Virus record (IMG/VR): IMGVR_UViG_3300035701_000086
Location: 1-42,049 of that record
Origin: a virus
DNA: 42,049 bases
Direction: 5' to 3' (one strand)
Part shown: positions 21,829 to 31,424 of the stretch, piece after piece
How positions within the stretch are numbered: the stretch's first letter is position 1
How the letters are laid out: every line of letters begins with the position of its first letter
Position numbers and translations under genes: made by a program
Notes under the pieces: generated by a model
The model's database searches: none
Seen by the model: the letters and a program-made list of their open reading frames with translations, nothing else
Told to the model about the DNA's origin: nothing

Positions 21829-21896
21829 GTATATAGCTGGGATAAACAAGCCCATTTATATAGATTATGTAAAAATTTTAAAGAGGAGATTAAAAT

Positions 21897-22445
21897 ATGG
21901 CCACTTCAAATCTAGGTTTTAGAGCAAATAACCAAACGCTAGGTAATTATAAATTCGAGCCACTGAGAAAGTTCAGATGGGAACTCGATATATTCAGCTT
22001 AGCAGGCTTTGACAAAGTAAAGTTATCTTTACTTACCTGTTCAAGACCAAACGTTTCTAGCGATTTAACGACAGTTGAGCATTTCAATGACAGATTCTAC
22101 ATTGCTGGTAAGACAATATATGAACCGATTACATTTAGGTGCTATGACACAATTCCTGACAGTGATATTGGTTTATATACTTCTCAGATGCTCGAGCAGT
22201 GGAGAGATGTTATATTCAATCCTAGAACAAACTTAATGTTTCCAGCTGGCGGAACTACAGGATATAAGAGAGACGGAACCCTGACGATGTATGACGGCTT
22301 AGGAAATGAGCAGGTTTCATGGACCTTAATAGGTCTATGGCCGATAACCTTCAACTTGAACGATTTAGACTATGGATCATCCGATCCCGCGATGATCGAT
22401 GTTACGATGAGAATTGACAAAGCTTTCTTAAATCCGACAGCTTAA
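21897..22445 (+). CDS. Tail tube protein, T4 gp19-like
   Basis: 182 residues behind AGAGGAGAT. Shows the usual tube features: a short N-terminus, FRWELDIFSLAGF, then a TCSRPN segment, ITFRCYDTIPDSDIG, QMLEQWRDVIFNPRTN and a C-terminal strand VDVTMRIDKAF-like region. Tube subunits form hexameric rings inside the sheath. In T4 it directly follows the sheath gene; here about 3.8 kb of accessory DNA lies between. The next gene is the tail assembly protein. Confidence 0.9.
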   Translation: MATSNLGFRANNQTLGNYKFEPLRKFRWELDIFSLAGFDKVKLSLLTCSRPNVSSDLTTVEHFNDRFYIAGKTIYEPITFRCYDTIPDSDIGLYTSQMLEQWRDVIFNPRTNLMFPAGGTTGYKRDGTLTMYDGLGNEQVSWTLIGLWPITFNLNDLDYGSSDPAMIDVTMRIDKAFLNPTA

Positions 22446-22455
22446 AAAAACAATG

Positions 22456-22503
22456 AGAGATTTGAGGGCAATCACTGCCTATGCGGGGGTTGCCCAAATC
22501 TCT
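22456..22503 (+). other. Hairpin between tube and tail-assembly genes
   Basis: AGAGATTTG (22456-22464) pairs with CAAATCTCT (22495-22503); after a two-base bulge GGCAA (22467-22471) pairs with TTGCC (22490-22494). No T-run follows, so it may slow or process the transcript and set the ratio of tube to downstream products. Confidence 0.6.
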
Positions 22504-22534
22504 GGAGATAAAAATTATACAAAGGAGAATTAAA

Positions 22535-23323
22535 ATGGATCAAAAACAAGAAGCTACCCCCGCAGCAAACACACTTCAATCAAATTACGAACCGGTTCTT
22601 CTCCCATCCAAGGGTTTTCTGTATCCTTCAAATTGGACGACGAAAGGTAAGATTAATGTCCGTCCTATGACTATTAAAGAAGAGAAAATTCTAAACACGG
22701 TAAGACTAGCTAAAACTGGAAAAGCTCTAGACATGATTTTTAGGGCTTGTATTGACAACCCGAATAATTTTGATGTCTCAGATTTATTATCTGGAGACAG
22801 AAGCTTTTTATTATATCATTTAAGATGTATCTCTTACGGTGCAGCTTATGAGTATAAAATAAACTGCCAGAATTGTAACGCTCAATTTGAGAACGTTTAC
22901 AATCTGAATGATATAGTAGTCAAGTATCTTCCAGACAATTTTAAAGAGCCGATCGAGTTTACTTTACCTATTTCTAAAAAGAAAGTTTCGTATAGGTTGA
23001 TGAGAGGTAAAGATGAGATTGATCTTATCGAAGAGAGAGAAAGAAGGATAGCTAATTTTGGTGCTGATCAGTTAGATAATACAATATCTACAAGATTAAG
23101 TATGACAATTAGCGCTGTAGATAATATTGTTGATGAAGTTGAGATAGTTAAATTTGTTGACAGTATGATTGCCGGAGACGCATCAGCTCTAAGGAACAGT
23201 ATGATTGAGAAGGATTGCGGAATTGATACTACTACTCAGCATATTTGTCCGAAGTGTTCTTCAGAATTCCAGGCTGATATACCTCTTACTGTAGACTTTT
23301 TTCGTTACAGCTCCAGAAGCTGA
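22535..23323 (+). CDS. Tail assembly / baseplate hub protein, T4 gp26-like (PF12322 type)
   Basis: 262 residues from ATG 22535 behind AAAGGAG; an upstream in-frame ATG at 22481 lies in the hairpin and is rejected. The LLPSKGFLYP start (about 21-30), VRPMTIKEEKIL and FLLYHLRCISYGAAYEY identify the T4 gp26-type family, and two zinc pairs (CQNC, CPKC) are present. In this place, between tube and tape measure, long-tailed phages usually carry tail assembly chaperones made in two lengths by frameshifting. The 0 frame ends VDFFRYSSRS at 23323, but a 64-residue coding stretch continues in the +1 frame without a start codon (see 23301-23498). Confidence 0.8.
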   Translation: MDQKQEATPAANTLQSNYEPVLLPSKGFLYPSNWTTKGKINVRPMTIKEEKILNTVRLAKTGKALDMIFRACIDNPNNFDVSDLLSGDRSFLLYHLRCISYGAAYEYKINCQNCNAQFENVYNLNDIVVKYLPDNFKEPIEFTLPISKKKVSYRLMRGKDEIDLIEERERRIANFGADQLDNTISTRLSMTISAVDNIVDEVEIVKFVDSMIAGDASALRNSMIEKDCGIDTTTQHICPKCSSEFQADIPLTVDFFRYSSRS

Positions 23324-23498
23324 ATTTGATTCAACTTATAATAACTTACTGGAGCAACAATTCGTCCTTCATAAATACGGCAACTATTCTTGGTTAGACG
23401 TCGAGAGCATGCCGACAGATGAGAGACTAAATATTCTTAAGAGACTTGATAAAGCCTTAGAAGAAGAAAAAAGAAGAATATCAGAATACAAAATGTGA
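23301..23498 (+). CDS. +1-frame C-terminal extension of the tail assembly protein
   Basis: This frame has no start before the overlap and opens only after a TAG at 23291. It reads FVTAPEAEFDSTYNN, then a conserved-looking helical part (EQQFVLHKYGNYSWLDVE, MPTDERLNILKRL) and stops at 23498. The shift site is T6 followed by CGT (23297-23305): Phe-tRNA on UUU can slide one base onto UUC. The fused product would be about 320 residues. Lambda G/GT and Listeria phage PSA use frameshifts at the equivalent genes. An internal ATG (23409) would give only the last 29 residues. Sequencing error is the main alternative. Confidence 0.7.
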   Translation, partial: FVTAPEAEFDSTYNNLLEQQFVLHKYGNYSWLDVESMPTDERLNILKRLDKALEEEKRRISEYKM

Positions 23499-23509
23499 TA
23501 TAGAAATAA

Positions 23510-23517
23510 ACTAAATA
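23510..23517 (+). promoter_or_regulatory. Late-type promoter element ACTAAATA
   Basis: Located 12 bases after the frameshifted stop and 31 bases before the ATG of the 716-residue gene. It would start a separate late transcript for the rest of the tail genes. Confidence 0.65.
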
Positions 23518-23548
23518 TATTAAAAGATATATTAGAGAGGTATATTAA

Positions 23549-25699
23549 ATGGCTATTTATGAACGCTTCAACGCACGTGTGGATAATTACGCTAGATTAA
23601 GACGTAATTTCTTCAACGACGGGATATTATTTGATCCCTTTAAAATTGATAAGATAGAAATTTGGAAAACTAGATACGATCCTGAATATGAGGCTGAGAA
23701 TCCAGGAAGTTTGTTAATGGATACTCTTTACGGTTCAAGATTAGTATTGGGAGCATTAAGTAACAATGCTTACAATATTTTAGGATTAGAATCTGGCCAA
23801 TCTACTCCTGACATTGTAACGACGTCAGAATTTGAATTGGATTTTACGTCTGTCACGAGTGTTACAGTTCCTCATAATCTAGGTGACAGATATCCTATAG
23901 TAACAGTTTACGATAATTTAGGAGTTGTTTTAATTCCTGACACGATAACTTCAGTAGATGCTAATACAGTTACTGTGACATTTGTGATTCCTCAATCAGG
24001 AACAATTGACGTGTTAGGTGCTACTTCTGTCGGATCTGGGATTCCAGTTTCAACTGTAAAAAAATATCAACAATCATTCGTAGACCAAATTCAAGTAACT
24101 GTAAACCATAATCTTAATGATGATATGCCAAATGTCGTTATTTATGATGGCAGCTATAATCAAATCTTCCCGGATTCGATTCAATCTTTAGGAGCTAATA
24201 GCTTAGTAATTAATTTTGGTATTGCTCAGTCAGGGACGATTATAATAGTCGGAGGTAATGCTGGATACGCTGTTGCAGGATTTGGAGCTCAAGCTGAAGT
24301 TATAGGAACAGTAGCAGAACCTTTTTACATTTTTGTCGGTCAAAATGATAGGTTATTAATTTCAGTAGACGGCGGTGCTGATCAGTCTATTACTTTACCT
24401 CAGAAGTGTTATGTAACTGCTACAGACATCGTTGCGACGATAAATGCTACATTGACGGACGCTTATGCTGAAGTTTATGATACGAATAAAGTAAGATTGG
24501 TATCTAATTCTTACGGAATGAGCGCTTCTATAGAATTAAAAACTGTTATAAATGCTGCTTATGCCACGATAGGTTGGACGGTAGGGGTATATAACGGGCT
24601 TGGTTATCCTCCTGCACAAACCATTGGGACAAGATCAGGAACTTTTACGATCACAGATACTACAAAATGGTTAAAATTATCTTTTGACGGTGGAGCAGAT
24701 TTTGATATTGATCTTTTAGAAGGTGACACAGTAGAAAAGCTTCTTACCGCTAATCAAATAGCCGCTATAATTAACTCTGCTACAGATCCTGACATAAGAG
24801 CTTCAGTTGATGCGAATAGATATATTCAATTAGATGCTGTAACTTCTGTAGAGATAAAAGCTGTTGCTGACAATGCATATACAGAATTAGGATTCGTTAT
24901 AGGGCTGTACGGTCCTTCTTATACTGGTTCGTCACAAGAGTATTATACAATCGACTCAACTAACTTCAGAATGAGAATCACCAATAACTATCAACCGTGG
25001 GTAGATGTAAATCTATCTTTCGGCAATCTGACAATTTTTGATATAGTATCTGAAATAAATGCTGTATTAGTCACAAACGGAATAGACGCAATTGCGGAAG
25101 TATCGACTGGGACTCAAGGCGGAAAGCTTATATTACGTTCATTGAAAAATGATGGAATTAAAAGATTAGGCGTAGGTCAATATTATGTCGACTATCTAGT
25201 TCCTACAACTTTTGTAGAAGATGGAGTATTTCTCAAGAGATTTTTAGATGTTTGGTATTACGCTCCTATCCAGCTTTGGGATAGTGATATTGCCGATGAC
25301 ACTGACGCTTTTATAGTTTACGCTGATAATTATTTTCTTGATTCAGGTTTCAGCAATTATGATTTTGCTTTTACTTTAATGAGAGATTTATATTATAAGG
25401 GAGAAATTAGGTATCTTATCACTAAAGTCACAGCTCTCCCTAAGTATAGCACTCCTATTATAAATGATTGGATTATGCCGTTGGCTAATGCTCAGTATAG
25501 AATTTACACAGACGAAAATACCTTGATTCAAGATTGGCTTAATACAGATGTAAATTCTGGAACAGAAATTAGGATTCAATTTGATACTACTAATCCAACT
25601 TATAGAGAAGGATTATATAATCTTCAATTAAAGATCAATTTACCTAACGGAGAGATTGTTTTATCTAATCGTCTTAAGTTTAGGGTTACTGCAAAGTAA
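23549..25699 (+). CDS. Multidomain virion structural protein (716 aa)
   Basis: ATG behind AGAGAGGT. No overall match recognised. The N-terminal ~90 residues (YERFNARVDNYARLRRNFFND) are unique. Two tandem copies of a beta module follow (about 94-160 and 173-240), each with a HNL motif (VPHNLGDRYPIVTVYD, VNHNLNDDMPNVVIYD) and closing on SGTI. Three copies of a second module come next (about 258-345, 363-455, 464-540); their shared pattern is a strand with DGG, an I--IN helix and a final LGF or IGW-type motif. The C-terminal part (from about 560) is again unique. Placement before the hub-like protein and tape measure suggests a tail or baseplate component. Confidence 0.6.
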   Translation: MAIYERFNARVDNYARLRRNFFNDGILFDPFKIDKIEIWKTRYDPEYEAENPGSLLMDTLYGSRLVLGALSNNAYNILGLESGQSTPDIVTTSEFELDFTSVTSVTVPHNLGDRYPIVTVYDNLGVVLIPDTITSVDANTVTVTFVIPQSGTIDVLGATSVGSGIPVSTVKKYQQSFVDQIQVTVNHNLNDDMPNVVIYDGSYNQIFPDSIQSLGANSLVINFGIAQSGTIIIVGGNAGYAVAGFGAQAEVIGTVAEPFYIFVGQNDRLLISVDGGADQSITLPQKCYVTATDIVATINATLTDAYAEVYDTNKVRLVSNSYGMSASIELKTVINAAYATIGWTVGVYNGLGYPPAQTIGTRSGTFTITDTTKWLKLSFDGGADFDIDLLEGDTVEKLLTANQIAAIINSATDPDIRASVDANRYIQLDAVTSVEIKAVADNAYTELGFVIGLYGPSYTGSSQEYYTIDSTNFRMRITNNYQPWVDVNLSFGNLTIFDIVSEINAVLVTNGIDAIAEVSTGTQGGKLILRSLKNDGIKRLGVGQYYVDYLVPTTFVEDGVFLKRFLDVWYYAPIQLWDSDIADDTDAFIVYADNYFLDSGFSNYDFAFTLMRDLYYKGEIRYLITKVTALPKYSTPIINDWIMPLANAQYRIYTDENTLIQDWLNTDVNSGTEIRIQFDTTNPTYREGLYNLQLKINLPNGEIVLSNRLKFRVTAK

Positions 25700-25733
25700 T
25701 TGGATATAAAAATTTTATTTATAGGGAATAAAA

Positions 25734-28226
25734 ATGGGTATACCTTCCACATCTAATTTGATGCCTGTTATCCACATCATTCCGGTAAATCAAGCTACTA
25801 ATCAATTTGTTACTGTTGCCGAAATAAAACGTAAACTTAAAGATGCTAAATTTGACGTGAACATCGTTTCTAGCGTTAGAGGAAACCTGAACGTCGTCGG
25901 TGACCCTAATGAATATTATGATCTTGGTTCAACTTTCAATTTTGTAAGATTTAATAAGGTGATAGAGGGTTCTACTTGGAAGGTAACTCTAGAATTTGTA
26001 GATCCAACATTCTGGCAATTTGAGAAGGTCCTTGCAGCGATAAATAGAGAAGCGTATAGTTCTTCTATATGCAATATTAAATTCAGAATACAAATTGGAT
26101 GGAAGGCTAGCGGGATTAGAAATAAGAGTGTAGTTTATCCGTTGCAAAGAGATGCTTCTTTACGTGCTGGAAAAAGCCTTCATTTAATAAATCATGAATT
26201 AGTAGCAGAACCTTTTTATGTGACAGTAGTAAGGACTAACTACGCGATTCAAAATACCGGGATTAGATATACTATGGAATGTGCTCCGATATCCCATACT
26301 GGTGAGCAGTTATATTCTCAATCTGATCAAGTTCAAGAAGATTCTCAGAATTTATCTTACTTTACATTATTTTATTATCTAGCTTCTCAAATGAATATAT
26401 TGATTTATTTTGATGAAAGCGTTAATTTTGACCAGTTAGTAAATGGTCCTCATAAGTGGGCGTTTGAAAATAAAATGAATGTTGATAACATGAGAAGACT
26501 ATTAGACACGGTAAATAAAGGTGACGAAAAATCAGATAAAGAAACCATGCGTCAGCTCCAAGCTACAATTTCTGGAAAAAGGGAAGACGCGTTAAATGCT
26601 ATGAAGCAGATGTTAAATACTGCGTCTAAAATGATTGGCGCAAAAGAACAGCAGAAACAGTTACTTAGAGAAAGGTTACCTGATATCGGGAAAAAAATAG
26701 TTTCTAAAACACTTGGCCCTAATTGGTTGACATCATTAGTGGCTGCCGTTGGAGCAGTTTTTAATCCTATCGGGACAGCAGTAATGGGCGAAATTACTAC
26801 TGTAAACACTATAAAGGAAGAGTATAATAATTTTATAGATGATCAATATAATAAGGAAGGACCTGTCGCAAAGCTTCCAGAAAATGAGAGACAGAAGGCT
26901 TTAAAATACATACAGCCTTTATTGGACCATTATAGAAAGATGTCAAATTATCAATCTCAAGATTGGAAAACTTATATAATTTCAGAGATTCCTTCTATGA
27001 TGCAGGATTCTGATGAAGATACGGTAGTTTATAAATCAGATTCTACTTTTGACATGAGTGGAGTTAGAGCGAAAAAATTTCTTGGAATGTATGCTCACTT
27101 TGCTCAAGATCTGCATAAACAAGAAGGAGATGAAAAATTAGGAATTGATTCTTCTGTCGGAATGATAACTTCTACGAATGTAAGTATAGATGAATCTTTC
27201 GCTTTTATGAATCAACAAAAAATGTATTCTGCGATTCAAGAAAGAACAGGCATGATTATAGATAATAGCTGTAATTTATTGCAGAAAAGTCAAAGCTTTT
27301 TAGGAAACTTCGCTAAAAGTTTCGTCAGTGAAAAAGATAGAGTATCAAACTCGATTAAACAATTTATTGGGAATAGAAATCCGCAAGATCTTGACAATCC
27401 AGTAATAAGACAAGAGTTATATAGGAATCTTAACAGACCAAATTTAGCTCCTGGTCTTCTTCCTTTAGCAGGAGCAGACGTAATCACTGACGAATTAGTT
27501 AATGAACAGACAGTTGCTAACAATCTTGCTAAGGTGATGGATCTTCCAGAAGGTAAAAACTACACTTTTGATGAGATAACTGTGAATAATGACGTTATTA
27601 AAGAATTAGAAGAAGATAATTATTTTAAAAAATCTACTGTTATAAGAGATTTTAATAAATTTTATGAAAAGAAAGGAAGAGAATGGACGACAGGAAGTTT
27701 GAATCCTGAAGATAAAAGAGTAAAAAAGATTATACAAGTTGCAAGATACCAAGGGCTAGTTGAATTGAAATATGAACAACAAAGAAACGCATCATTAAAC
27801 ATAATTTATAATCATGAAGGTATTTTGACTACTATCAAAACTATAGGAGATATAGGAATAACCCCAGACCTGCAGGGAAGAGCGATAGCGTACGTGAAGT
27901 TTTATAATCAAGCTGGGAGTCTTAATGAATGGCTTACAGGATTTTATATTTTATTAGGAATTACTCATGATATCAGTTCTACAGGAATTTTTTATACGGA
28001 GCTAAGTTTAAGAGGATTATCTATGAAAGTAATTCCTCGATCTCTATATAACGACAAATTAGATTTTGAAGCAGCGAAGATCCAATCAGTTACCGGAGTC
28101 ATTCCAGAATTTCCGACAGGAAGAACAGGATTCGAAAGCGGTCAGACCACAAGCGTTACAGATACTTTTATTTCTGCGACTATGGGAAATGTTGGTCAAA
28201 ACATTCCTATTGAGCAAGGACAATAA
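25734..28226 (+). CDS. Baseplate hub-like structural protein (830 aa)
   Basis: ATG preceded by AGGGAATA. The first ~190 residues form a beta-rich domain (VDPTFWQFEKVL, IKFRIQIGWK, PFYVTVVRTNYAIQNTG) similar in style to hub proteins such as T4 gp27 or P2 gpD. A large, mostly helical middle (about 240-640) is unusual for hubs and contains a Gly/Ala-rich stretch (LVAAVGAVFNPIGTAV). The C-terminal part returns to beta (SLNIIYNHEGILTT, YVKFYNQAGSLNEWLTGFYILLGITHDI). The gene precedes the tape measure by two bases. Assignment is from position and fold style only. Confidence 0.5.
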   Translation: MGIPSTSNLMPVIHIIPVNQATNQFVTVAEIKRKLKDAKFDVNIVSSVRGNLNVVGDPNEYYDLGSTFNFVRFNKVIEGSTWKVTLEFVDPTFWQFEKVLAAINREAYSSSICNIKFRIQIGWKASGIRNKSVVYPLQRDASLRAGKSLHLINHELVAEPFYVTVVRTNYAIQNTGIRYTMECAPISHTGEQLYSQSDQVQEDSQNLSYFTLFYYLASQMNILIYFDESVNFDQLVNGPHKWAFENKMNVDNMRRLLDTVNKGDEKSDKETMRQLQATISGKREDALNAMKQMLNTASKMIGAKEQQKQLLRERLPDIGKKIVSKTLGPNWLTSLVAAVGAVFNPIGTAVMGEITTVNTIKEEYNNFIDDQYNKEGPVAKLPENERQKALKYIQPLLDHYRKMSNYQSQDWKTYIISEIPSMMQDSDEDTVVYKSDSTFDMSGVRAKKFLGMYAHFAQDLHKQEGDEKLGIDSSVGMITSTNVSIDESFAFMNQQKMYSAIQERTGMIIDNSCNLLQKSQSFLGNFAKSFVSEKDRVSNSIKQFIGNRNPQDLDNPVIRQELYRNLNRPNLAPGLLPLAGADVITDELVNEQTVANNLAKVMDLPEGKNYTFDEITVNNDVIKELEEDNYFKKSTVIRDFNKFYEKKGREWTTGSLNPEDKRVKKIIQVARYQGLVELKYEQQRNASLNIIYNHEGILTTIKTIGDIGITPDLQGRAIAYVKFYNQAGSLNEWLTGFYILLGITHDISSTGIFYTELSLRGLSMKVIPRSLYNDKLDFEAAKIQSVTGVIPEFPTGRTGFESGQTTSVTDTFISATMGNVGQNIPIEQGQ

Positions 28227-28228
28227 AT

Positions 28229-30448
28229 ATGGCAGATAAAACTTCATTATCAGATCATTCTCTTAAGCTTCAGATATTAATTAAAGAAGCTTCTCCTATG
28301 ATTATTGATAAATTCAGAAACGAATTTAAAAAATTATCAGGAGCTGTAGAGTTAGTTTCCAAGGCTACTAAGGATTTCGGAAGTATAGCCAAGCTTATAG
28401 GAACGAATATTCTTGTTGCCTTAGCTGGAGCAATTGTTATCGCTTCTAAAGAGATAATCTGGATGGATGATAAAGTTGCTAGAATGGGTATACAATTCGG
28501 AATGTCATTTAAGCAGATAAAAGAATTTAATGCCGGACTTTATTCTACTAGTTTAAAAGCAGGCGTCGTAGCTGACCAACTTGCTGTCGTAGCACAAAAT
28601 TTAATAGAATCTAATTTTAAAGGAAGTACGAATGATCTTTTAGAACTATCGGCAACCGTTTACAAGTTTTCAGAAGTGACAGGAGTTTCCATATCAGAGA
28701 CTGCAGACTTTGCTGGAGAACTTGCAAAGTTAGGAATAAACTCTAACTTATTATTAAAAGGATTAGGAAATCTAAGAGCATCATTACAATTATCTACAAA
28801 AGAATTTAAAACTGTAATCGAAGTTACAAAACTTGCTACTGAATCATTATACGCCTACGGGACTGCTACTAGAAAAATTTCTGATAAAGAGATGGCAGCA
28901 TTCGGGAAATCAGCCGGACAGATGGCAGCAATGTTACAGAGTATAGGTCTATCTGCAGAATCGACAACTAAAATAATGCAAGGATTAGTTGATCCTATGG
29001 AGTGGTTAAATAACCCTTTATTAATGACGATGTTAGGATCAAATTTTCAAGATACCTTAACCGCGGCACAAGGACTTGGAAATCCTTTAGAAAATAATGT
29101 AGAACTTATTATAAAAATGAGCGACAAAATTAAAGAGATGCAACGGTCTACTGGATTAGGATTCGGTTTTATCGCCAAGCAGATGGGACTTCCAGCAGCC
29201 CAACTTGCTAGACTTGCTAATTTGTCAGAAGAAGACAAATTGAGAATGATGGAACAAAGTAAGATGACTACAGAATTAAACGACATATGGGAGAACATGG
29301 GAGAAGCTGTGACACACTTCCAAAGAGCTGCTCAGAGATCATTTTCAGCATTCATGGCGGTAATGAAGCCAGTAATAAACGTTTTATCTCAAACATTAGA
29401 AATTTTTTCATTTATAGTTGATAAGTTGGCCCAAGGAACAAAGTGGATAAGCCAATGGGGAAGTCTTGGAGAAGTTATTACAAAAATTATCGGAGTTACA
29501 GTTATCGCCGGTTTGGTCGCTTTAGCAGGAGCGATGTGGGAAATGTCTAGAAAGACAAGACAGGCGATCATGGGTTTTATAGAATTAGGAGCCGGAATAA
29601 ATAAAGTTGCTGCTGGTTCTTCTCAAGGAACGCTAACGATAGAAATGATGGCGGCAGCTATCGCTAATTTAGGAGTTCAAGCGTCAGTAACAAGCCAAAA
29701 GATGCAACAGCTTAATATGGCAACATCACCAATTCTAGGGCCAAGAGGCCAACCTCTCCCAGCTTCAGCAACATCTAAAACTAATCCAGCAGGATCAGCA
29801 GCGATGGCTAGTTGGTCGACGATGTTCTCTTCTAAGCAGATGCCAATTACAGAAGAATTAGTAAAAAATAAATCTAAATGGTTGGGTGCTGGGCAAGAAG
29901 CTGGAAAATCTTTTTGGGGATCATTTGGGAAGGTTTTCGGAGTTATGATGGCAGCAACAACAGTTGTAGGAATGTTCCAGAGAAAGAGATTTACAGTAAA
30001 TGATGTCGCAACGTTACTTATGTCTATTGGGCCTTTCTTAGGGCCGTATGGTTTAGCAGCAGCAGGAATAGGAGCATTATTAGCTGGAGCAGGAGCGCTG
30101 TTCGGTTTTGGTGATATGTCAATTTTCGGATCTAATGTCGGATCAGCGATAAAAGGTAAAATGGCTGCTCAGAATGCATCTGCCCAAACTCATGGTTCAG
30201 GAAATAGATATAATATCGATCCAATTAAGGATAAAGAACAGTATATGTCTATGCTTGAAAGAGAAAGAGCGATGATAATAGCATATAAACAAGAACAATT
30301 GCTTGGAGAAATTGCTAAAAATGCCCATGATACAAAAGTAGCGGTAAAAGATGTTGATGGATCAATTAAAAAAGGTGAAGTAAGAAAATCAAATAATGAT
30401 TTTGTAAGTAGCGTAAAAGAAACTAATCGGAATATTAGGCGGGAATAA
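28229..30448 (+). CDS. Tail tape measure protein
   Basis: 739 residues. Typical makeup: a long helical, Lys/Ala/Gly-rich protein with hydrophobic segments, at about residues 56-72 (LIGTNILVALAGAIVIAS), about 410-430 (VTVIAGLVALAGAMW), and a Gly/Ala-rich one near 600-630 (GPYGLAAAGIGALLAGAGA). It sits between tail assembly and baseplate genes, as usual. With the roughly 0.15 nm per residue rule the tail would be near 110 nm, an estimate only. A separate peptidase or lysozyme domain is not seen. The C-terminus is basic and ends NRNIRRE. Confidence 0.8.
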   Translation: MADKTSLSDHSLKLQILIKEASPMIIDKFRNEFKKLSGAVELVSKATKDFGSIAKLIGTNILVALAGAIVIASKEIIWMDDKVARMGIQFGMSFKQIKEFNAGLYSTSLKAGVVADQLAVVAQNLIESNFKGSTNDLLELSATVYKFSEVTGVSISETADFAGELAKLGINSNLLLKGLGNLRASLQLSTKEFKTVIEVTKLATESLYAYGTATRKISDKEMAAFGKSAGQMAAMLQSIGLSAESTTKIMQGLVDPMEWLNNPLLMTMLGSNFQDTLTAAQGLGNPLENNVELIIKMSDKIKEMQRSTGLGFGFIAKQMGLPAAQLARLANLSEEDKLRMMEQSKMTTELNDIWENMGEAVTHFQRAAQRSFSAFMAVMKPVINVLSQTLEIFSFIVDKLAQGTKWISQWGSLGEVITKIIGVTVIAGLVALAGAMWEMSRKTRQAIMGFIELGAGINKVAAGSSQGTLTIEMMAAAIANLGVQASVTSQKMQQLNMATSPILGPRGQPLPASATSKTNPAGSAAMASWSTMFSSKQMPITEELVKNKSKWLGAGQEAGKSFWGSFGKVFGVMMAATTVVGMFQRKRFTVNDVATLLMSIGPFLGPYGLAAAGIGALLAGAGALFGFGDMSIFGSNVGSAIKGKMAAQNASAQTHGSGNRYNIDPIKDKEQYMSMLERERAMIIAYKQEQLLGEIAKNAHDTKVAVKDVDGSIKKGEVRKSNNDFVSSVKETNRNIRRE

Positions 30449-30451
30449 ATT

Positions 30452-31420
30452 ATGTCGCAAAATGAAAGTTGGAATGAATTAAGTTCAATAGCAAAAGCAG
30501 TGATGCCGAGAACCGCCATATCAGATAATATATTTAGTCTTACGATAGAGTATTTTGGAGGGGCTATAGAGAAAGTTAGTTTCCAACTTCCTCCTGAGTC
30601 TATTACAGAAAGTAAGGGATCTAATTTCGCTTCTGATAGTGTATTAGGCAGATTTGAGCCAATAAGGATGTATACTAATTCAGAAGCAACTAAAATAAAC
30701 TTCTCAGTCAATTATTACTGGCTAGAAGATTCATTTTTAAACTCTATAGGTTCTTGGCCAGGAATAAAGGATCAGATCAACAAATTAAGAGCAATAATGT
30801 ATCCGTACGACAGCGGAAGATCTTCAATAGTTGCTGGTGCCGGTCCTATTACTTCTCCTGGTAATGTTGGTGCTCAAGCTGCAACAGATACTGCGGCGCA
30901 GGAAGAAGAGTTTAATAATTTCTGGAATTTAAATGCCTTTAATCAATTTGTCGGTAAATCTTCTCCTCCGCCTATAGTCAGACTTTGGTACGGAGATTTA
31001 TACAGAGGGACTCCTTGTATTCTGACGAATATATCAATTGAATATAAGGGTCCTTGGAACGATGCTAGTTTTGCTTCATTTGCTAGAAGGATGGCAGCGT
31101 CAACAACCGCTAGATATAGTAATGGTTTAGCTCAAACTGTAAAAAATTTAGATCAGATAATTTCTCCTATTACAAATATTGTTAACTATATTCCTCCAGA
31201 TTTTACCACTAAATCTAATCTTGTTAATAATTTAATTGGAGCTTTAAGATCAGATAAACTGTTTCCATTTTGCACGACAGTAAATGTTACACTAGAATCA
31301 AATTACCCGTTTGGAACTCAAATGACTTATGGAGATGTTCGTTCTTTTGGAGCGTGGGCTAAGAGCGGGTTATCAAAGATAATTGAAAATGTTCCAATAG
31401 TCGGGAAGATGCTGGGGTAA
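30452..31420 (+). CDS. Baseplate / tube-cap protein (322 aa)
   Basis: ATG three bases after the tape measure stop. The core resembles small tube-initiator proteins that follow the tape measure: VSFQLPPESITE near the N-terminus, then IVRLWYGDLYRGTPCILTNISI (about 176-197 in part) and KGPWNDASFASFARRMAA. Pro/Ser/Gly-rich linker about 125-160. Likely the T4 gp48/gp54 counterpart linking tube to baseplate; I am not sure which. Confidence 0.55.
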   Translation: MSQNESWNELSSIAKAVMPRTAISDNIFSLTIEYFGGAIEKVSFQLPPESITESKGSNFASDSVLGRFEPIRMYTNSEATKINFSVNYYWLEDSFLNSIGSWPGIKDQINKLRAIMYPYDSGRSSIVAGAGPITSPGNVGAQAATDTAAQEEEFNNFWNLNAFNQFVGKSSPPPIVRLWYGDLYRGTPCILTNISIEYKGPWNDASFASFARRMAASTTARYSNGLAQTVKNLDQIISPITNIVNYIPPDFTTKSNLVNNLIGALRSDKLFPFCTTVNVTLESNYPFGTQMTYGDVRSFGAWAKSGLSKIIENVPIVGKMLG

Positions 31421-31424
31421 AAAT

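Noticed and set aside
23426-23433. ACTAAATA inside the frameshift extension
   Set aside because: Lies in coding sequence 123 bases before the next gene, while a better placed copy is at 23510; probably chance.
30190-30711. 173-codon minus-strand reading frame
   Set aside because: Opposite the tape measure and tube-cap genes; no ribosome site or promoter.
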